14,778 nucleotides of DNA from the NCBI GenBank assembly GCA_964529265.1, contig CAZGVW010000025.1:1-14778 (forward strand), given 5' to 3'. The notes below the pieces were generated by a model. The model worked only from the letters and a program-made list of their open reading frames with translations, was not told the origin of the DNA and did no database searches. The stretch's first letter is position 1, and each line of letters begins with the position of its first letter. Below, piece by piece: positions 1 through 10,423 of this stretch. This DNA is from CAZGVW01 sp964529265 (lineage in GTDB: Bacteria; Planctomycetota; Phycisphaerae; Phycisphaerales; UBA1924). The position numbers were made by a program, and so were the translations under genes.

Positions 1-2504
<2,504 letters not shown>

Positions 2505-2668
2505 ACGCCAACCGGACGCCGCCGACTCTCGCCGACGACCCCGCCTGGTCGCGATCACGCCGACAAACACACACTTTCCCGCCACCGACCTGTGTCGGAA
2601 GCGGGCGCTTACTTACAAAAATCGCCTCTAGCGTTCGATTGATCTCGGATTCACATCCGTCGCGGAAG

Positions 2669-2680
2669 TGGACAAAGAGC
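2669..2680 (-). promoter_or_regulatory. boxA-like antitermination site 2
   Basis: The minus strand reads GCTCTTTGTCCA, sharing its first eight bases with the site at 2757-2768. It follows directly after a small hairpin and lies about 165 nt before the mature 23S 5' end. Two boxA cores in one leader support the view that this 23S unit has its own antitermination control. Confidence 0.5.
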
Positions 2681-2699
2681 GCATGGAAAACCCCCATGC
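2681..2699 (-). promoter_or_regulatory. boxB-like hairpin just before boxA 2
   Basis: GCATGG and CCATGC form a perfect 6-bp stem around a 7-nt loop; one more C-G pair is possible using the first base of the adjacent boxA. On the minus strand it sits directly upstream of a boxA-like site, the hairpin-plus-boxA order seen in rRNA leaders that use Nus-factor antitermination. The role is inferred from position. Confidence 0.4.
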
Positions 2700-2756
2700 G
2701 CCGACGGAAGACCCAGTCCACCGCCCGACGGACGCGACAATCGCGTTCGTATCCGG

Positions 2757-2768
2757 TTGCCAAAGAGC
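2757..2768 (-). promoter_or_regulatory. boxA-like antitermination site 1
   Basis: The minus strand reads GCTCTTTGGCAA. The core GCTCTTTG matches the start of the rRNA boxA consensus bound by NusB/NusE. It lies about 90 nt downstream of the predicted start, inside the transcribed 23S leader. A second copy of the same core follows about 80 nt later. Confidence 0.5.
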
Positions 2769-2866
2769 CCTGATTTCGTCGAAGCAATCCGCCTCGCCGC
2801 GATCAGGTTCGCCGCGCGGCTTCGCAGCCGCTCGACAAACCCCCGCCGTTTCGGACGGGAACGACA

Positions 2867-2894
2867 AGTCTAGCGTTCACTTCGTTGGTGTCAA
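2867..2894 (-). promoter_or_regulatory. Likely promoter of the 23S rRNA unit
   Basis: The minus strand shows a perfect -35 TTGACA (2894-2889), a 16-nt spacer and a -10 TAGACT (2872-2867). Transcription would start near 2860, giving a leader of about 355 nt before the mature 23S 5' end. This is the best sigma70-like site seen in the window and it points at the rRNA. That fits a 23S gene transcribed independently of any 16S gene. Confidence 0.65.
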
Positions 2895-2917
2895 GCGAGG
2901 CGGTTTGGGGCGCCCGT

Positions 2918-2936
2918 CCCCCACCACAACAGGGGG
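2918..2936 (-). terminator. Weak terminator-like hairpin after the pilus operon
   Basis: CCCCC and GGGGG can pair across a 9-nt loop, starting about 8 nt beyond the operon stop codon. There is no T-tract, so it is not a standard intrinsic terminator. A stronger 8-bp stem (GCCCGCCG / CGGCGGGC, 2967-2987) lies inside the last codons of the gene. One or both may slow polymerase before the rRNA promoter. Confidence 0.25.
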
Positions 2937-2943
2937 TGCAGAA

Positions 2944-5028
2944 TCACCCCCCTCCCAGCCTTGACGGCCCGCCGCTGCTCGGCGGGCGCGCGGCCGGACG
3001 CCCGTCCCGCTCGTTGGTCTGGCCCGGTCCCGGCCCGACCTGCCCACCCCCTTCACCGGCTGCCACCGCCGCAGGATCGCTCCCCGGCGTCCGAAGCTCC
3101 GCCGCCAGACCGATCTGCGCGCTCCGCTCCAGCCTCGCCAGCCGCTCCTGCGTGCGGTCTTCCGAGGGATCGCGGACCTCGAGGTCGCCCTCGGGGCTCC
3201 TCAGCACCGCCTGAAACTCGGCCCGTTTCCCTTCGTGAGGGGCAGGCGCGGTGGCGACGTCGAGCAGGTACCAGCCTTCCACGGCGAACGGCATGACGCC
3301 GCTCAAAGGCGATTCGCCGGCCACCTCAGGACCCTGAGCGCCATCGGCGATCTCGAACGTTCGGAGGTTCAGAGCCGCGAGGTCCAGCGCCCCCGCCACC
3401 TGGTCTCCCGGGCGGAGCGCCACAGTCGCCTGACGCCAGTACCCGTAATAGAACCGGAACACCAGGGCCGTCGCGGCGGGCTGATCCCCGCCCAGCCCGC
3501 CCCGGCTCGCGCTTGTGACGAAGAGATAGGCGTCCTGATCGACGGCGACGGGGGCCGACCACTCCGAGGGCGGCGTGAAGAGGATCGGCGCTTCCGCCGC
3601 GGCCGAGTGCTCCTCGGCAAGGTGTTGCTCCTTGCCGAAGAGCGGGTTCGGCAGAGCAAGACGGACCTGGTAGCGGTACACGGCGCCTGGGCGCACCGTG
3701 AAGTCGTGCGCCCAGATCCGGACCTTCTGCGCGTCGCGGAGCCGCCCGAGCGGCGCGCCGAGCGCAGGGTCCGCGGCATTCTCGATGATTGGCGCGCCCA
3801 GTTCGTCAACGCCCTTGCCGGCGAGTTCCTGAATGACCGTTTCGCGCTCGGCCCGAAGGCGCGTGATGTCCTCTTTGATCTTCTCCAGTCGCTGGCGCTC
3901 AATCTCTTCCCGCGAGTCTCTCGGGGACGCGGACGGCGGCCTCGACTGATTCCCGGGTCCGCGCCCGGGCCCACCGCGCACACCCGCCGTGAACCCCGCG
4001 CCGGAGCGGTCTGCGTGTGTTGAGGACCGGCGGTCTCCGGCCGCCGGCGCCGCGGGCTTGTTCAACTCCGCTTCGCGGGATTCGATCTCTCGCTTGAGTT
4101 CAGCGGCCCTTCGGATCAAGCGATCGATCTCGCCGCTGCGGGCCTCGAGGGCGGCGGACATGGCCGGCGGCATCCATCGCTCGCCGGCGACCATCGCGTA
4201 GAACGGTGGTCGAATGATGTCTTGCGCCGATTCTCTCGCCTTCGCAGCGAGCACGAGCAGCGATTCCGGCGTCTCCGCCTTCAGGAGATCGCTCCGCAGG
4301 CTGGCTCGCAGCGGCGATGGCGGGACGAGCGTCGGCTCGCTGACCGGCTCGCCATCCACGAGTTCCTGTCGCCAGAGTTCAACGTCCACGATCTCCAGGA
4401 CATTCTGCCACCATGGATCGGGGAACGGCTGAAGATCTCCCTGCGGCCGGGCGCGCAGCGCCGCGACGAGTGAAGCCGCGTCGAACTCGGTTTCAACCGT
4501 GACCACACGCGCGTCGTAGGGCTGCTCGGCGGCGATGGAGGGCGCGAGTTCGTGAAGCTCCGGGGCGGCGCCGACGATGACCGGATCCAGCGCGCCCGCG
4601 TACACCGCGCCGAGGGCGGGGGCGGGTCTGGGCAGCGGGGGCATCGCCAGGCGCATCTTGCCCTCGGGCGGGGTCGGATCATGTCCCGACGTTGGCGCGC
4701 GAGGCGCGCCGAGCGGCATGGCCAGACGATCGGCGCCCGCCAGCGGAGCCTGAACGGCTTTCACGAACTCGTCGGTCGCATTGGGAAGCGCCCCCTGCGC
4801 CCGCTCGTCGACCGATTGCTCGCGAATGCGGGCAAGCTGCTTGCTCGCTTCCCCCGCCACGCGCTTCGGCGCACTGTCAATCGGGACGCCGCCCTCGTTC
4901 CCGACCTTCACCGTGTTTCCCTCACCCACGAACTGCATGGCGAGCACGCCCATGAGCGCCAGGGCGATGACGAGAAGAAAGATCTTCTCCACGTGCTGCT
5001 CGATTGTGCTGATGCCTCGGAGCCTCAT
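2944..5028 (-). CDS. Single-pass membrane protein of the pilus operon, unknown family
   Basis: A 694-residue protein, last gene of the three-gene operon. ATG at 5028 is chosen because it overlaps the previous stop as ATGA and has GGGAGG seven bases upstream; a GTG at 5043 in the same frame would lie on top of that RBS. Residues 1-15 are charged, 16-34 form one membrane helix, and the rest should be periplasmic. It shows a Pro/Ala-rich stretch (about 105-145), a region with WWQNVLEIVDVELWRQEL (206-223), two coiled-coil segments (295-324 and 371-405) split by a Gly/Arg-rich linker, and a beta-rich part from 435 with RPGAVYRYQVRLALPNPLFG. The tail is Gly/Pro-rich. I do not recognise the family. 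Its place after PilM/PilN and PilO-like proteins is that of PilP, but no PilP lipobox or homology is visible, so a role in the pilus/secretion platform is inferred from context only. Confidence 0.85.
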   Translation of the reverse strand: MRLRGISTIEQHVEKIFLLVIALALMGVLAMQFVGEGNTVKVGNEGGVPIDSAPKRVAGEASKQLARIREQSVDERAQGALPNATDEFVKAVQAPLAGADRLAMPLGAPRAPTSGHDPTPPEGKMRLAMPPLPRPAPALGAVYAGALDPVIVGAAPELHELAPSIAAEQPYDARVVTVETEFDAASLVAALRARPQGDLQPFPDPWWQNVLEIVDVELWRQELVDGEPVSEPTLVPPSPLRASLRSDLLKAETPESLLVLAAKARESAQDIIRPPFYAMVAGERWMPPAMSAALEARSGEIDRLIRRAAELKREIESREAELNKPAAPAAGDRRSSTHADRSGAGFTAGVRGGPGRGPGNQSRPPSASPRDSREEIERQRLEKIKEDITRLRAERETVIQELAGKGVDELGAPIIENAADPALGAPLGRLRDAQKVRIWAHDFTVRPGAVYRYQVRLALPNPLFGKEQHLAEEHSAAAEAPILFTPPSEWSAPVAVDQDAYLFVTSASRGGLGGDQPAATALVFRFYYGYWRQATVALRPGDQVAGALDLAALNLRTFEIADGAQGPEVAGESPLSGVMPFAVEGWYLLDVATAPAPHEGKRAEFQAVLRSPEGDLEVRDPSEDRTQERLARLERSAQIGLAAELRTPGSDPAAVAAGEGGGQVGPGPGQTNERDGRPAARPPSSGGPSRLGGG

Positions 5029-6311
5029 CGGCCATCCTCCCACTGATCAGTGCCCGCGCCCGGAGCGGCTTTGGCGCCGGGAGCGCCGAGCGCATCCCGC
5101 ACTGCCTGCGGCATCAGGGGCGCCATCCACGACCGCAGCCACAGCGTCTCGATGAGCAGCGTGGCCTCCACCACGTGAGCGCCCCCGTACACGAAGCCCT
5201 CCTGCAGCGCCTGGTCGGCGTCCGCATTCGAGATCTCCACGTCAAGCACGGTCATGAAGTTCACGTGCGCGATCGCATCGAGCACCCGGGGCAGGTCGCG
5301 GCCGGAAACCACGATGGAGACCAGGGCGTACCGGACGTCGTACAGCGGATTCGGCTTCAGGGGCCAGCCCGCCCGGCCCGTCGGGGACGCTTCCCTGTCG
5401 AACGGAATCGGGCTGTCCACGCTGGCGGAAACCGGCGGCGTCGTCACGCCGTCCAAAGCCCACGAGGGAACCGAGATGCTGAGCACTCGCTTCACCGGCG
5501 CCTCGGGCGCGGGAAGCGGGGCGTTCGTGATGGGGTCGCGGTTCGCAAGCCTCATCGCCTCGATGATGTCCTCGTGCACCCACAACCGGTGCTGCCAGTC
5601 CCAGATCTGCGGCAGCGTCGGCAGCGAGTTGTCCGCCCATGGCTCCACGCCCTTGAACGCCGAGCGATCGGCGTAGAACGTGACGTCGCGGGCGCGGTCG
5701 CGATACCGGCCCATGCGCAAACCGGTGAGGCGCTCCCGGATCTCCTGTTCGGCCTCCGGCGTCAGCGTCTCGCCGCCGCCCATGCGGCTCTTCTCCTGCT
5801 CGTGCCTGCCGAGGAGAAACTCGGCGAGTGAACCTGCGTCCGGAGGCATGCCGGCGCGCGCTCGCTTCAGAATGTCGTCGTGCGCCCGCAGCCAGACGCC
5901 GTTCACTTCCTGCCGGAGGCGGGTCTCCTGGCCGGGGTCCGGCTCAGGAAAGAGGCCCTCGAGCATGGGCGTCTTGCCGGCGCTGTTGCGCTCCACCGCA
6001 AGCTGCACCATCGTCTCACTCTGGCTCTGAAGGGCTTCGATGGCCTGACGCAGCGCTTCTGTGGTCGGAGCGTTGGGCGGGCGCGTCCACTCTTCCCCCG
6101 GCGCCGCGGGGTCAATCGAAGGCATGCGGTACGTGACGCTCAACTGCTGGATCTCGCGCAGATCCTTGTTCACCGACTCCTGAACTTCAGTGCGCAGCTT
6201 GTTGCTCATGCGCATGCTGAGGAACAGCAGCGTCGGCAGCGAAATCACGGTCACCACCGCCAGGATCACGACGAGAATGTTCGACTTCACCCAGCCGAGC
6301 ACGCCCTTCAC
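5025..6311 (-). CDS. PilO-like inner-membrane protein (type IV pilus / T2SS platform)
   Basis: A 428-residue protein, middle gene of the operon. It starts with GTG at 6311, overlapping the pilM stop as GTGA, with GGGAGG six bases upstream. A short cytoplasmic N-terminus is followed by a membrane helix at about 11-33. Next come a helical stretch likely to form a coiled coil (35-60 and 85-110), a Pro-rich middle, and a C-terminal alpha/beta part (322-395) containing YDVRYALVSIVVSGRDLPRV and VVEATLLIETLWL. The layout of one N-terminal helix, coiled coil and small ferredoxin-like periplasmic domain is that of PilO/GspM. At 428 residues it is about twice the usual PilO length, the extra lying between coiled coil and C-terminal domain. 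Assignment rests on architecture and operon position, not strong motif identity. It would pair with the PilN-like half of the upstream protein. Confidence 0.8.
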   Translation of the reverse strand: MKGVLGWVKSNILVVILAVVTVISLPTLLFLSMRMSNKLRTEVQESVNKDLREIQQLSVTYRMPSIDPAAPGEEWTRPPNAPTTEALRQAIEALQSQSETMVQLAVERNSAGKTPMLEGLFPEPDPGQETRLRQEVNGVWLRAHDDILKRARAGMPPDAGSLAEFLLGRHEQEKSRMGGGETLTPEAEQEIRERLTGLRMGRYRDRARDVTFYADRSAFKGVEPWADNSLPTLPQIWDWQHRLWVHEDIIEAMRLANRDPITNAPLPAPEAPVKRVLSISVPSWALDGVTTPPVSASVDSPIPFDREASPTGRAGWPLKPNPLYDVRYALVSIVVSGRDLPRVLDAIAHVNFMTVLDVEISNADADQALQEGFVYGGAHVVEATLLIETLWLRSWMAPLMPQAVRDALGAPGAKAAPGAGTDQWEDGR

Positions 6312-8458
6312 GCATCACCTCCCATTTCGTCAGCGGCCTGGGTGGCGGCGCCAGGCTTGCGCAGGGGCATGGTCCATTCGATCGTGTACCGGTACACGGC
6401 CGTACCCGGCGGAATCAGCTGTGGTGGCGCCGGCAGCGGCGCCAGCGCATCGATGCCGGTCGGTGTGGATGTCGCGGCGGCGCGCGAACCCGTTCTCGCG
6501 CCCCCCATGGTCGCGCTCCGCTCGCCCCCACCGCGCTCGGCTGATGCGCCGGGCGCCGGCGCAGCGTCGACCGCCGTCCCGCCTGCCACTTCCTCCACCA
6601 CAATGTTGTCCACAGTGGGAGGCTCAATCGCGTACGGCCATCCGGCGCGATCCGCATTCTCCCGCAGCCACTCGAGCAGGTGCGCATCCACGAACGCCTG
6701 TCGGCCGGCGTGCGTTGATTCAACCACCAGCGTCGCCTTGAGCGAGCCAAGTCCGTCACCGGCCGGAGCGCCGAAGCCCTCGTCCTCGGGCTCATCGCGG
6801 AACTGCTGCCCCCCACCGCCCGTTTCACCGCCTCCGAGCGCGGCCGCGCCGGCGCCGCGGGCGCCGCCTCCGCCCGCCCGACGGCCCCGCGTCCTCGGGG
6901 CGCCGCGCGGATCGCCGCCGGATTCTGCAGACGCGGCCGCAGCCGCCACAGCCTTCGCCTCGCCCCCCGAAGGCGTCACGTAATCCACGTTGAACTGTTT
7001 CACGTCGAAAATCCGCCGCTCGCCGGGCGGAACCGACGCCGCCGCCGAGCCGCCGGCCAGCAGCTCCGTCTGCGGATCCGCCGCCGCGAGCATCGCGCCT
7101 AGGTCCTGCACCACCAGCGACATCAAGTCGCGCGATGACACCAGCCCCCGGATGTTCTGCGCCTTGGCGCCCAGCGCCGCCTTCCCCTCCACCTCATGCC
7201 ACGCGGAGATGAGCGACTGCCCCTCCCGCTTCACCTGCGCCACCGTCTGCGCATCGGCGCTCTGCCGCGCCTCCTCCACCTTCTGCCGGTCCGTGATCGG
7301 CCGGAAGAAACTCACCGCGCCCGCCGCCAGCGCCAGCACCGCCGCCGCGGCGAACCACGGCGTCTTCTTCCGCCACACGTTCTCGCGGGTCACGCTCAGC
7401 GGGATCAGGTTCGCGTTGATCGTCCCCATCCCCAGGCCCTGCACCGCCAGGCCGTACGCCGTCGCCATGTTCACCGACATCGCCTGGAAATCGCTCTGCC
7501 GCGCGCCCTCCACGCTCAAGCGGCTCAGCCGGTCCAGGCGCGTCACCTCCATCTGGAGCTGCTGGCTCAGGAACTTGCGCAGACCCATCAGCCTGCACGT
7601 CGAGCCCATCACGATCATGCGCTTCAGATCCGCCTTCGGCCGTAACTGCTGGTAGTACTGAATCGACCGCTGCACGTCCTGCGCCAGGTCGGAGAACACC
7701 GGCCGCATCGCCTGGAAGATGTTCCGCTTGTGCTCGTGCCGATCCGCCTCGCGCTTCAGTTTCTCCGCCTTCGAATAGTTCAGCTTGAAGGCGCTCACCA
7801 GCGCATCGGTGAAGTTGTGCCCCCCCATCGGGAACGTGCGGATCCACACCCGCCCGTGCTCGTACACGATCAGGTCCGTCGCCGTCGTGCCGATGTCCAG
7901 CATCACCGTGCCCGGCGAATCGTGCTGCAGCGCCAGGTCGAACGCGATGGCGTTGAACACGCTCACCGGACTGATGTTCAAGAGCGCCGGCTCCAGGCCC
8001 ACGTCGCGGCACACCGCCAGCCGGTCCATCACCCGCTCCCGCGTGATCGCGAAGATGCCCACCTCGATCTCGGGCGATTCCTCATCCCCGCCGAAGGTCT
8101 GATAGTCCCACTCCACCTCCTGGATCGGGAAGGGAATCTGCTGCACCGCCTCGAACTTCACGATCTCAGGGACCTTCTTCTTCTCGACCGGCGGCAACTT
8201 CGCGAACCGCACGAACGCCGAGTGCCCCGGCACCGAGATCGCGATCTGCGCCTTGCTCAGGTCATGCTGCGTCGCCAGCGTGCCGAGGGCCACGCGGATG
8301 GCGTCCTTCGGATCGATGTCCGGCGTCGAGAGCACCCTCGGATGGGGGATCAGGGCGAAATCCTCCACCCGCGCCCCCTCGCCGTCGCGCGCCAATTTCA
8401 GCGCCTTGATCGCGCCGGCGCCGATTTCGATCCCCCAGCACACGTTGGATGACGCCAT
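6308..8458 (-). CDS. pilM: Type IV pilus assembly protein PilM fused to a PilN-like membrane region
   Basis: A 716-residue protein, first gene of the operon. ATG at 8458 is chosen because GAAGGAG lies five bases upstream; in-frame extension to 8542 has no such site. Residues 6-343 are an actin-like ATPase of the PilM family: GIEIGAGAIKALKL (phosphate-1 loop, 9-22), MLDIGTTATDLIVYEHG (186-202), the FPMGG turn (209-213) and MGSTCRLMGLRKFL (284-297) in the adenosine-binding position. Ordinary PilM ends near residue 350. Here INANLIPL (347-354), recalling the PilN INLLP peptide that docks into PilM, is followed by basic residues, a membrane helix (367-385), a helical segment, a Gly/Ala-rich linker (about 500-570) and a periplasmic alpha/beta region (574-700). 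I infer a PilM-PilN fusion, so the cytoplasmic ring protein would be covalently tied to the inner membrane. PilQ and the PilB/PilT motors are not in the window. Confidence 0.9.
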   Translation of the reverse strand: MASSNVCWGIEIGAGAIKALKLARDGEGARVEDFALIPHPRVLSTPDIDPKDAIRVALGTLATQHDLSKAQIAISVPGHSAFVRFAKLPPVEKKKVPEIVKFEAVQQIPFPIQEVEWDYQTFGGDEESPEIEVGIFAITRERVMDRLAVCRDVGLEPALLNISPVSVFNAIAFDLALQHDSPGTVMLDIGTTATDLIVYEHGRVWIRTFPMGGHNFTDALVSAFKLNYSKAEKLKREADRHEHKRNIFQAMRPVFSDLAQDVQRSIQYYQQLRPKADLKRMIVMGSTCRLMGLRKFLSQQLQMEVTRLDRLSRLSVEGARQSDFQAMSVNMATAYGLAVQGLGMGTINANLIPLSVTRENVWRKKTPWFAAAAVLALAAGAVSFFRPITDRQKVEEARQSADAQTVAQVKREGQSLISAWHEVEGKAALGAKAQNIRGLVSSRDLMSLVVQDLGAMLAAADPQTELLAGGSAAASVPPGERRIFDVKQFNVDYVTPSGGEAKAVAAAAASAESGGDPRGAPRTRGRRAGGGGARGAGAAALGGGETGGGGQQFRDEPEDEGFGAPAGDGLGSLKATLVVESTHAGRQAFVDAHLLEWLRENADRAGWPYAIEPPTVDNIVVEEVAGGTAVDAAPAPGASAERGGGERSATMGGARTGSRAAATSTPTGIDALAPLPAPPQLIPPGTAVYRYTIEWTMPLRKPGAATQAADEMGGDA

Positions 8459-8716
8459 GCCTGCTCCTTCGTCAATCCTTCTTGAACCGAATCCACACCG
8501 GACCTGCCCGGGCTGTACCGCCCGCGCGGCCCTCCCCTGCACAGAACAGTACGAAAACCGGACCGAGTCGGTTCCGAGACGGTCCCGAACGCCCCCACCC
8601 GCCCGACCCCGGCCCAGGGCCCCCGGTCCACGCCCCCGGATGGCCTCCTCGGGCCCCCCCGGATCGTCCGGATCCCGTTTGCAATCCGCCGATCGCCCGA
8701 AATCGGCTCCAACCGC

Positions 8717-8745
8717 ATTTCAGCACCCGCGCGGACCCGCGTCAA
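8717..8745 (-). promoter_or_regulatory. Candidate promoter of the pilM operon
   Basis: The minus strand has TTGACG (8745-8740), a 17-nt spacer and TGAAAT (8722-8717), matching the sigma70 consensus at 5/6 and 4/6 positions with ideal spacing. Transcription would begin near 8710, leaving a leader of about 250 nt before the pilM ATG. It is the best minus-strand match in this interval, but it is only a consensus match. Confidence 0.35.
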
Positions 8746-8784
8746 TCGCCCCATCCCGCCCAAGGTTCGGCGCCGAATGGTGGC

Positions 8785-8808
8785 TTGACACGCGGCGTGC
8801 GATACACT
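8785..8808 (+). promoter_or_regulatory. Possible promoter of the S1 gene (poor spacing)
   Basis: A perfect TTGACA (8785-8790) is followed by TACACT (8803-8808), but the gap is only 12 nt, too short for a standard sigma70 promoter. The 11-bp palindrome CACGCGGCGTG sits between them. Either only the TACACT box is used with a weak -35, or the match is partly chance. The leader to the ATG at 8886 would be about 70 nt. Confidence 0.25.
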
Positions 8809-8885
8809 GTCCAGAGAGGGCGCCTTGGCCGGGGAGTCGGGGCGTTCGGTGGGTCAGGCTTCACTCCTTTTCAGCAGGGTCCAGT

Positions 8886-10373
8886 ATGACTTTCGCCTCC
8901 GATCAGCACAGAGCGGCCGATGTCAGCGCCGACGCGTCCGCCGCGTCCGTCCACGGCACGCCGGGCGCCGCTGACAACGGGTCGGCGCACACCGCGCCGG
9001 GTTCGCACCTCAGCGCTGAAATGGAGCGCGAGATCGATCGCGCCATGCGCGCCGCCACCGATCCGCACGCCGCGGGATCATCCGGCGACGCCCGCTCCGA
9101 AGCCGCGGCCGGGGCCGCAACCCTTCCCGGGCCCAAGCCCGCCATCCGAGGCCCGCGCGTCGTCCAGGCCGGACGCGAGCATCGCCACGGACGCGTCGTC
9201 TCCGTCGGCCCCGAGGATCTCTTCCTCGAGTTCGGCCCCAAGGAACTCGGCGTCGCGCCCCGCAAGCAGTGGCCCGATGAGCAACTCCCCAAGGTCGGCG
9301 AGGATCTGGAAGTCGTCGTCGATCGCTTCGAGGCCTCCGAGCAGCTCTACATGTGCTCGCGCCCGGGCGCGGTCCAGAAAGCCGCGTGGGAGATGCTCGA
9401 GCCCGGCCAGGTCGTCGAGGCTCGCGTCACCGGCGTCAACAAGGGCGGCCTCGAACTCGAAATCGCCAACCACCGGGCCTTCATGCCCGCCGGCCGCGTC
9501 GATGTCCGCCACATCCCCGATCTCTCGGTCTTCGTCGGCGAGAAACTCACCTGCAGGATCACGCAGGTCGATCGCTCCGGCCGCGGCAACATCCTCCTCT
9601 CGCGCAAGGAACTGATCGCGGCCGAACTCAAGGACAAGAAGGCCAAACTCCGCGAATCGCTCGCCGAAGGCCAGGAAATCGACGGCGTCGTCCGCAAGAT
9701 CATGCCCTTCGGCGCGTTCGTCGATATCGGCGGCGTTGACGGCCTCGTCCACATCTCCGATATCAGCCACGACCGCATCAACCGGGTCGAGGATGCGCTG
9801 AAGGAAGGCGAGACCGTCAAGGTCCGCATCCTCAAGCTCGATTGGGACAAGGACCGCATCTCCCTCGGCATCAAGCAGGCCCAGCCCGATCCCTTCTCCA
9901 CCGCCGCGGCCGATATCACCGCCGGCGCCGAGATCTCCGGCCGCGTCACGAAACTCATGGAGTTCGGCGCCTTCGTCGAACTCGCGCCCGGTGTCGAGGG
10001 CCTGATCCACATCAGCGAACTCTCATGGCGCCGCGTCGGCAAGGCCGGCGACGTCGTGAAGCCCGATCAGGTCATCACCGTCAAGGTGCTCGAAGTCGAT
10101 GCCGATCGCCGCCGCATCGGCCTCTCCCTCAAGCAGATGACCGAGCAGCCCGCCGCCCCGTCCGATGGCCCCGGCGGCGGCCGCGGCAAAGGCCGCCGCG
10201 GCGAGCAGGGCCGCTCCGTCGAGGAAATCCGCCAGGAGACCCCCGCCCAGCGCCGCGCCCGCGAGAAGTTCCAGGCGGAGCAGAGGGCCAAGGGCGAAAA
10301 GGGCCTCAAGAGCGGCCTCGGCGACGTCGGCGGCATCGGCCTCGGCGAAATCGGCACGCTGAAACTGGGCTGA
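8886..10373 (+). CDS. Ribosomal protein S1-like, four S1 RNA-binding domains
   Basis: A 495-residue protein. ATG at 8886 is chosen because protein-like sequence begins there and AGCAGGG lies a few bases upstream, a weak RBS; the open frame continues to 8253 but that part is not coding. Residues 1-90 are a low-complexity Ala/Ser-rich, acidic N-terminus. Four S1 (OB-fold) domains follow at about 94-158, 172-240, 260-331 and 346-417. Domains 3 and 4 carry the classic FGAFVDI...VDGLVHISD and FGAFVEL...VEGLIHISELSW signatures; domain 2 has FMPAGRVDVRHIPDL and NILLSRKE, typical of rpsA domain 2. Domain 1 is the most diverged. A basic, Gly-rich tail (428-470) could bind RNA. E. coli S1 has six domains, but four-domain S1 proteins of about this length occur in other phyla. 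It probably acts in mRNA binding at the 30S subunit, though a separate S1-family regulator is possible. Confidence 0.93.
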   Translation: MTFASDQHRAADVSADASAASVHGTPGAADNGSAHTAPGSHLSAEMEREIDRAMRAATDPHAAGSSGDARSEAAAGAATLPGPKPAIRGPRVVQAGREHRHGRVVSVGPEDLFLEFGPKELGVAPRKQWPDEQLPKVGEDLEVVVDRFEASEQLYMCSRPGAVQKAAWEMLEPGQVVEARVTGVNKGGLELEIANHRAFMPAGRVDVRHIPDLSVFVGEKLTCRITQVDRSGRGNILLSRKELIAAELKDKKAKLRESLAEGQEIDGVVRKIMPFGAFVDIGGVDGLVHISDISHDRINRVEDALKEGETVKVRILKLDWDKDRISLGIKQAQPDPFSTAAADITAGAEISGRVTKLMEFGAFVELAPGVEGLIHISELSWRRVGKAGDVVKPDQVITVKVLEVDADRRRIGLSLKQMTEQPAAPSDGPGGGRGKGRRGEQGRSVEEIRQETPAQRRAREKFQAEQRAKGEKGLKSGLGDVGGIGLGEIGTLKLG

Positions 10374-10392
10374 GCGCAGAAGCATCCGGTGG

Positions 10393-10407
10393 CAGCGGTG
10401 GCCGCTG
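10393..10407 (+). terminator. Hairpin downstream of the S1 gene
   Basis: CAGCGG-TGG-CCGCTG forms a perfect 6-bp stem with a 3-nt loop, 20 nt after the S1 stop codon. No T-tract follows, so it is at best a weak or Rho-assisted terminator. It lies just before the first copy of the two-hairpin repeat, making three stems in a row between the S1 stop and the next gene. Confidence 0.3.
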
Positions 10408-10423
10408 GCACATGGTGGCAGAT

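Larger units (their letters stand above)
2505..2943 (-). other. 23S rRNA leader and promoter region, no protein gene
   Basis: This stretch of about 440 nt lies between the 23S 5' end and the stop codon of the pilus operon. No tRNA and no convincing coding sequence is visible in it. Read on the minus strand it holds, in order, a weak GC hairpin, a sigma70-type promoter, two boxA-like sites and a small hairpin, then the processing leader of the 23S transcript. A 10-bp direct repeat TCTAGCGTTC occurs at 2627-2636 and 2869-2878 (plus-strand reading); the second copy overlaps the promoter -10. Confidence 0.7.
8459..8885. other. Divergent intergenic region between pilM and the S1 gene
   Basis: About 430 nt, GC- and C-rich on the plus strand, separating two divergent genes. 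An open frame on the plus strand runs through it into the S1 gene, but it has low-complexity composition and no credible domain, so I treat it as non-coding. It holds one promoter candidate for each direction and small palindromes such as ACCGAGTCGGT near 8562 and CACGCGGCGTG at 8789-8799. No RNA gene is recognised. Confidence 0.6.

Noticed and set aside
3235..4023. Plus-strand open frame of 262 codons
   Set aside because: It is antisense to the pilus operon, rich in Arg/Gly with no domain pattern; high GC makes long shadow frames.
5880..6983. Plus-strand open frame of 367 codons
   Set aside because: It is antisense to pilM and its neighbour, dominated by Pro/Ala/Ser runs, with no recognisable domain or RBS-supported start.
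8253..8885. Upstream extension of the S1 reading frame
   Set aside because: It has no domain, overlaps the start of pilM, and lacks an RBS-supported start; ATG 8886 begins the credible protein.
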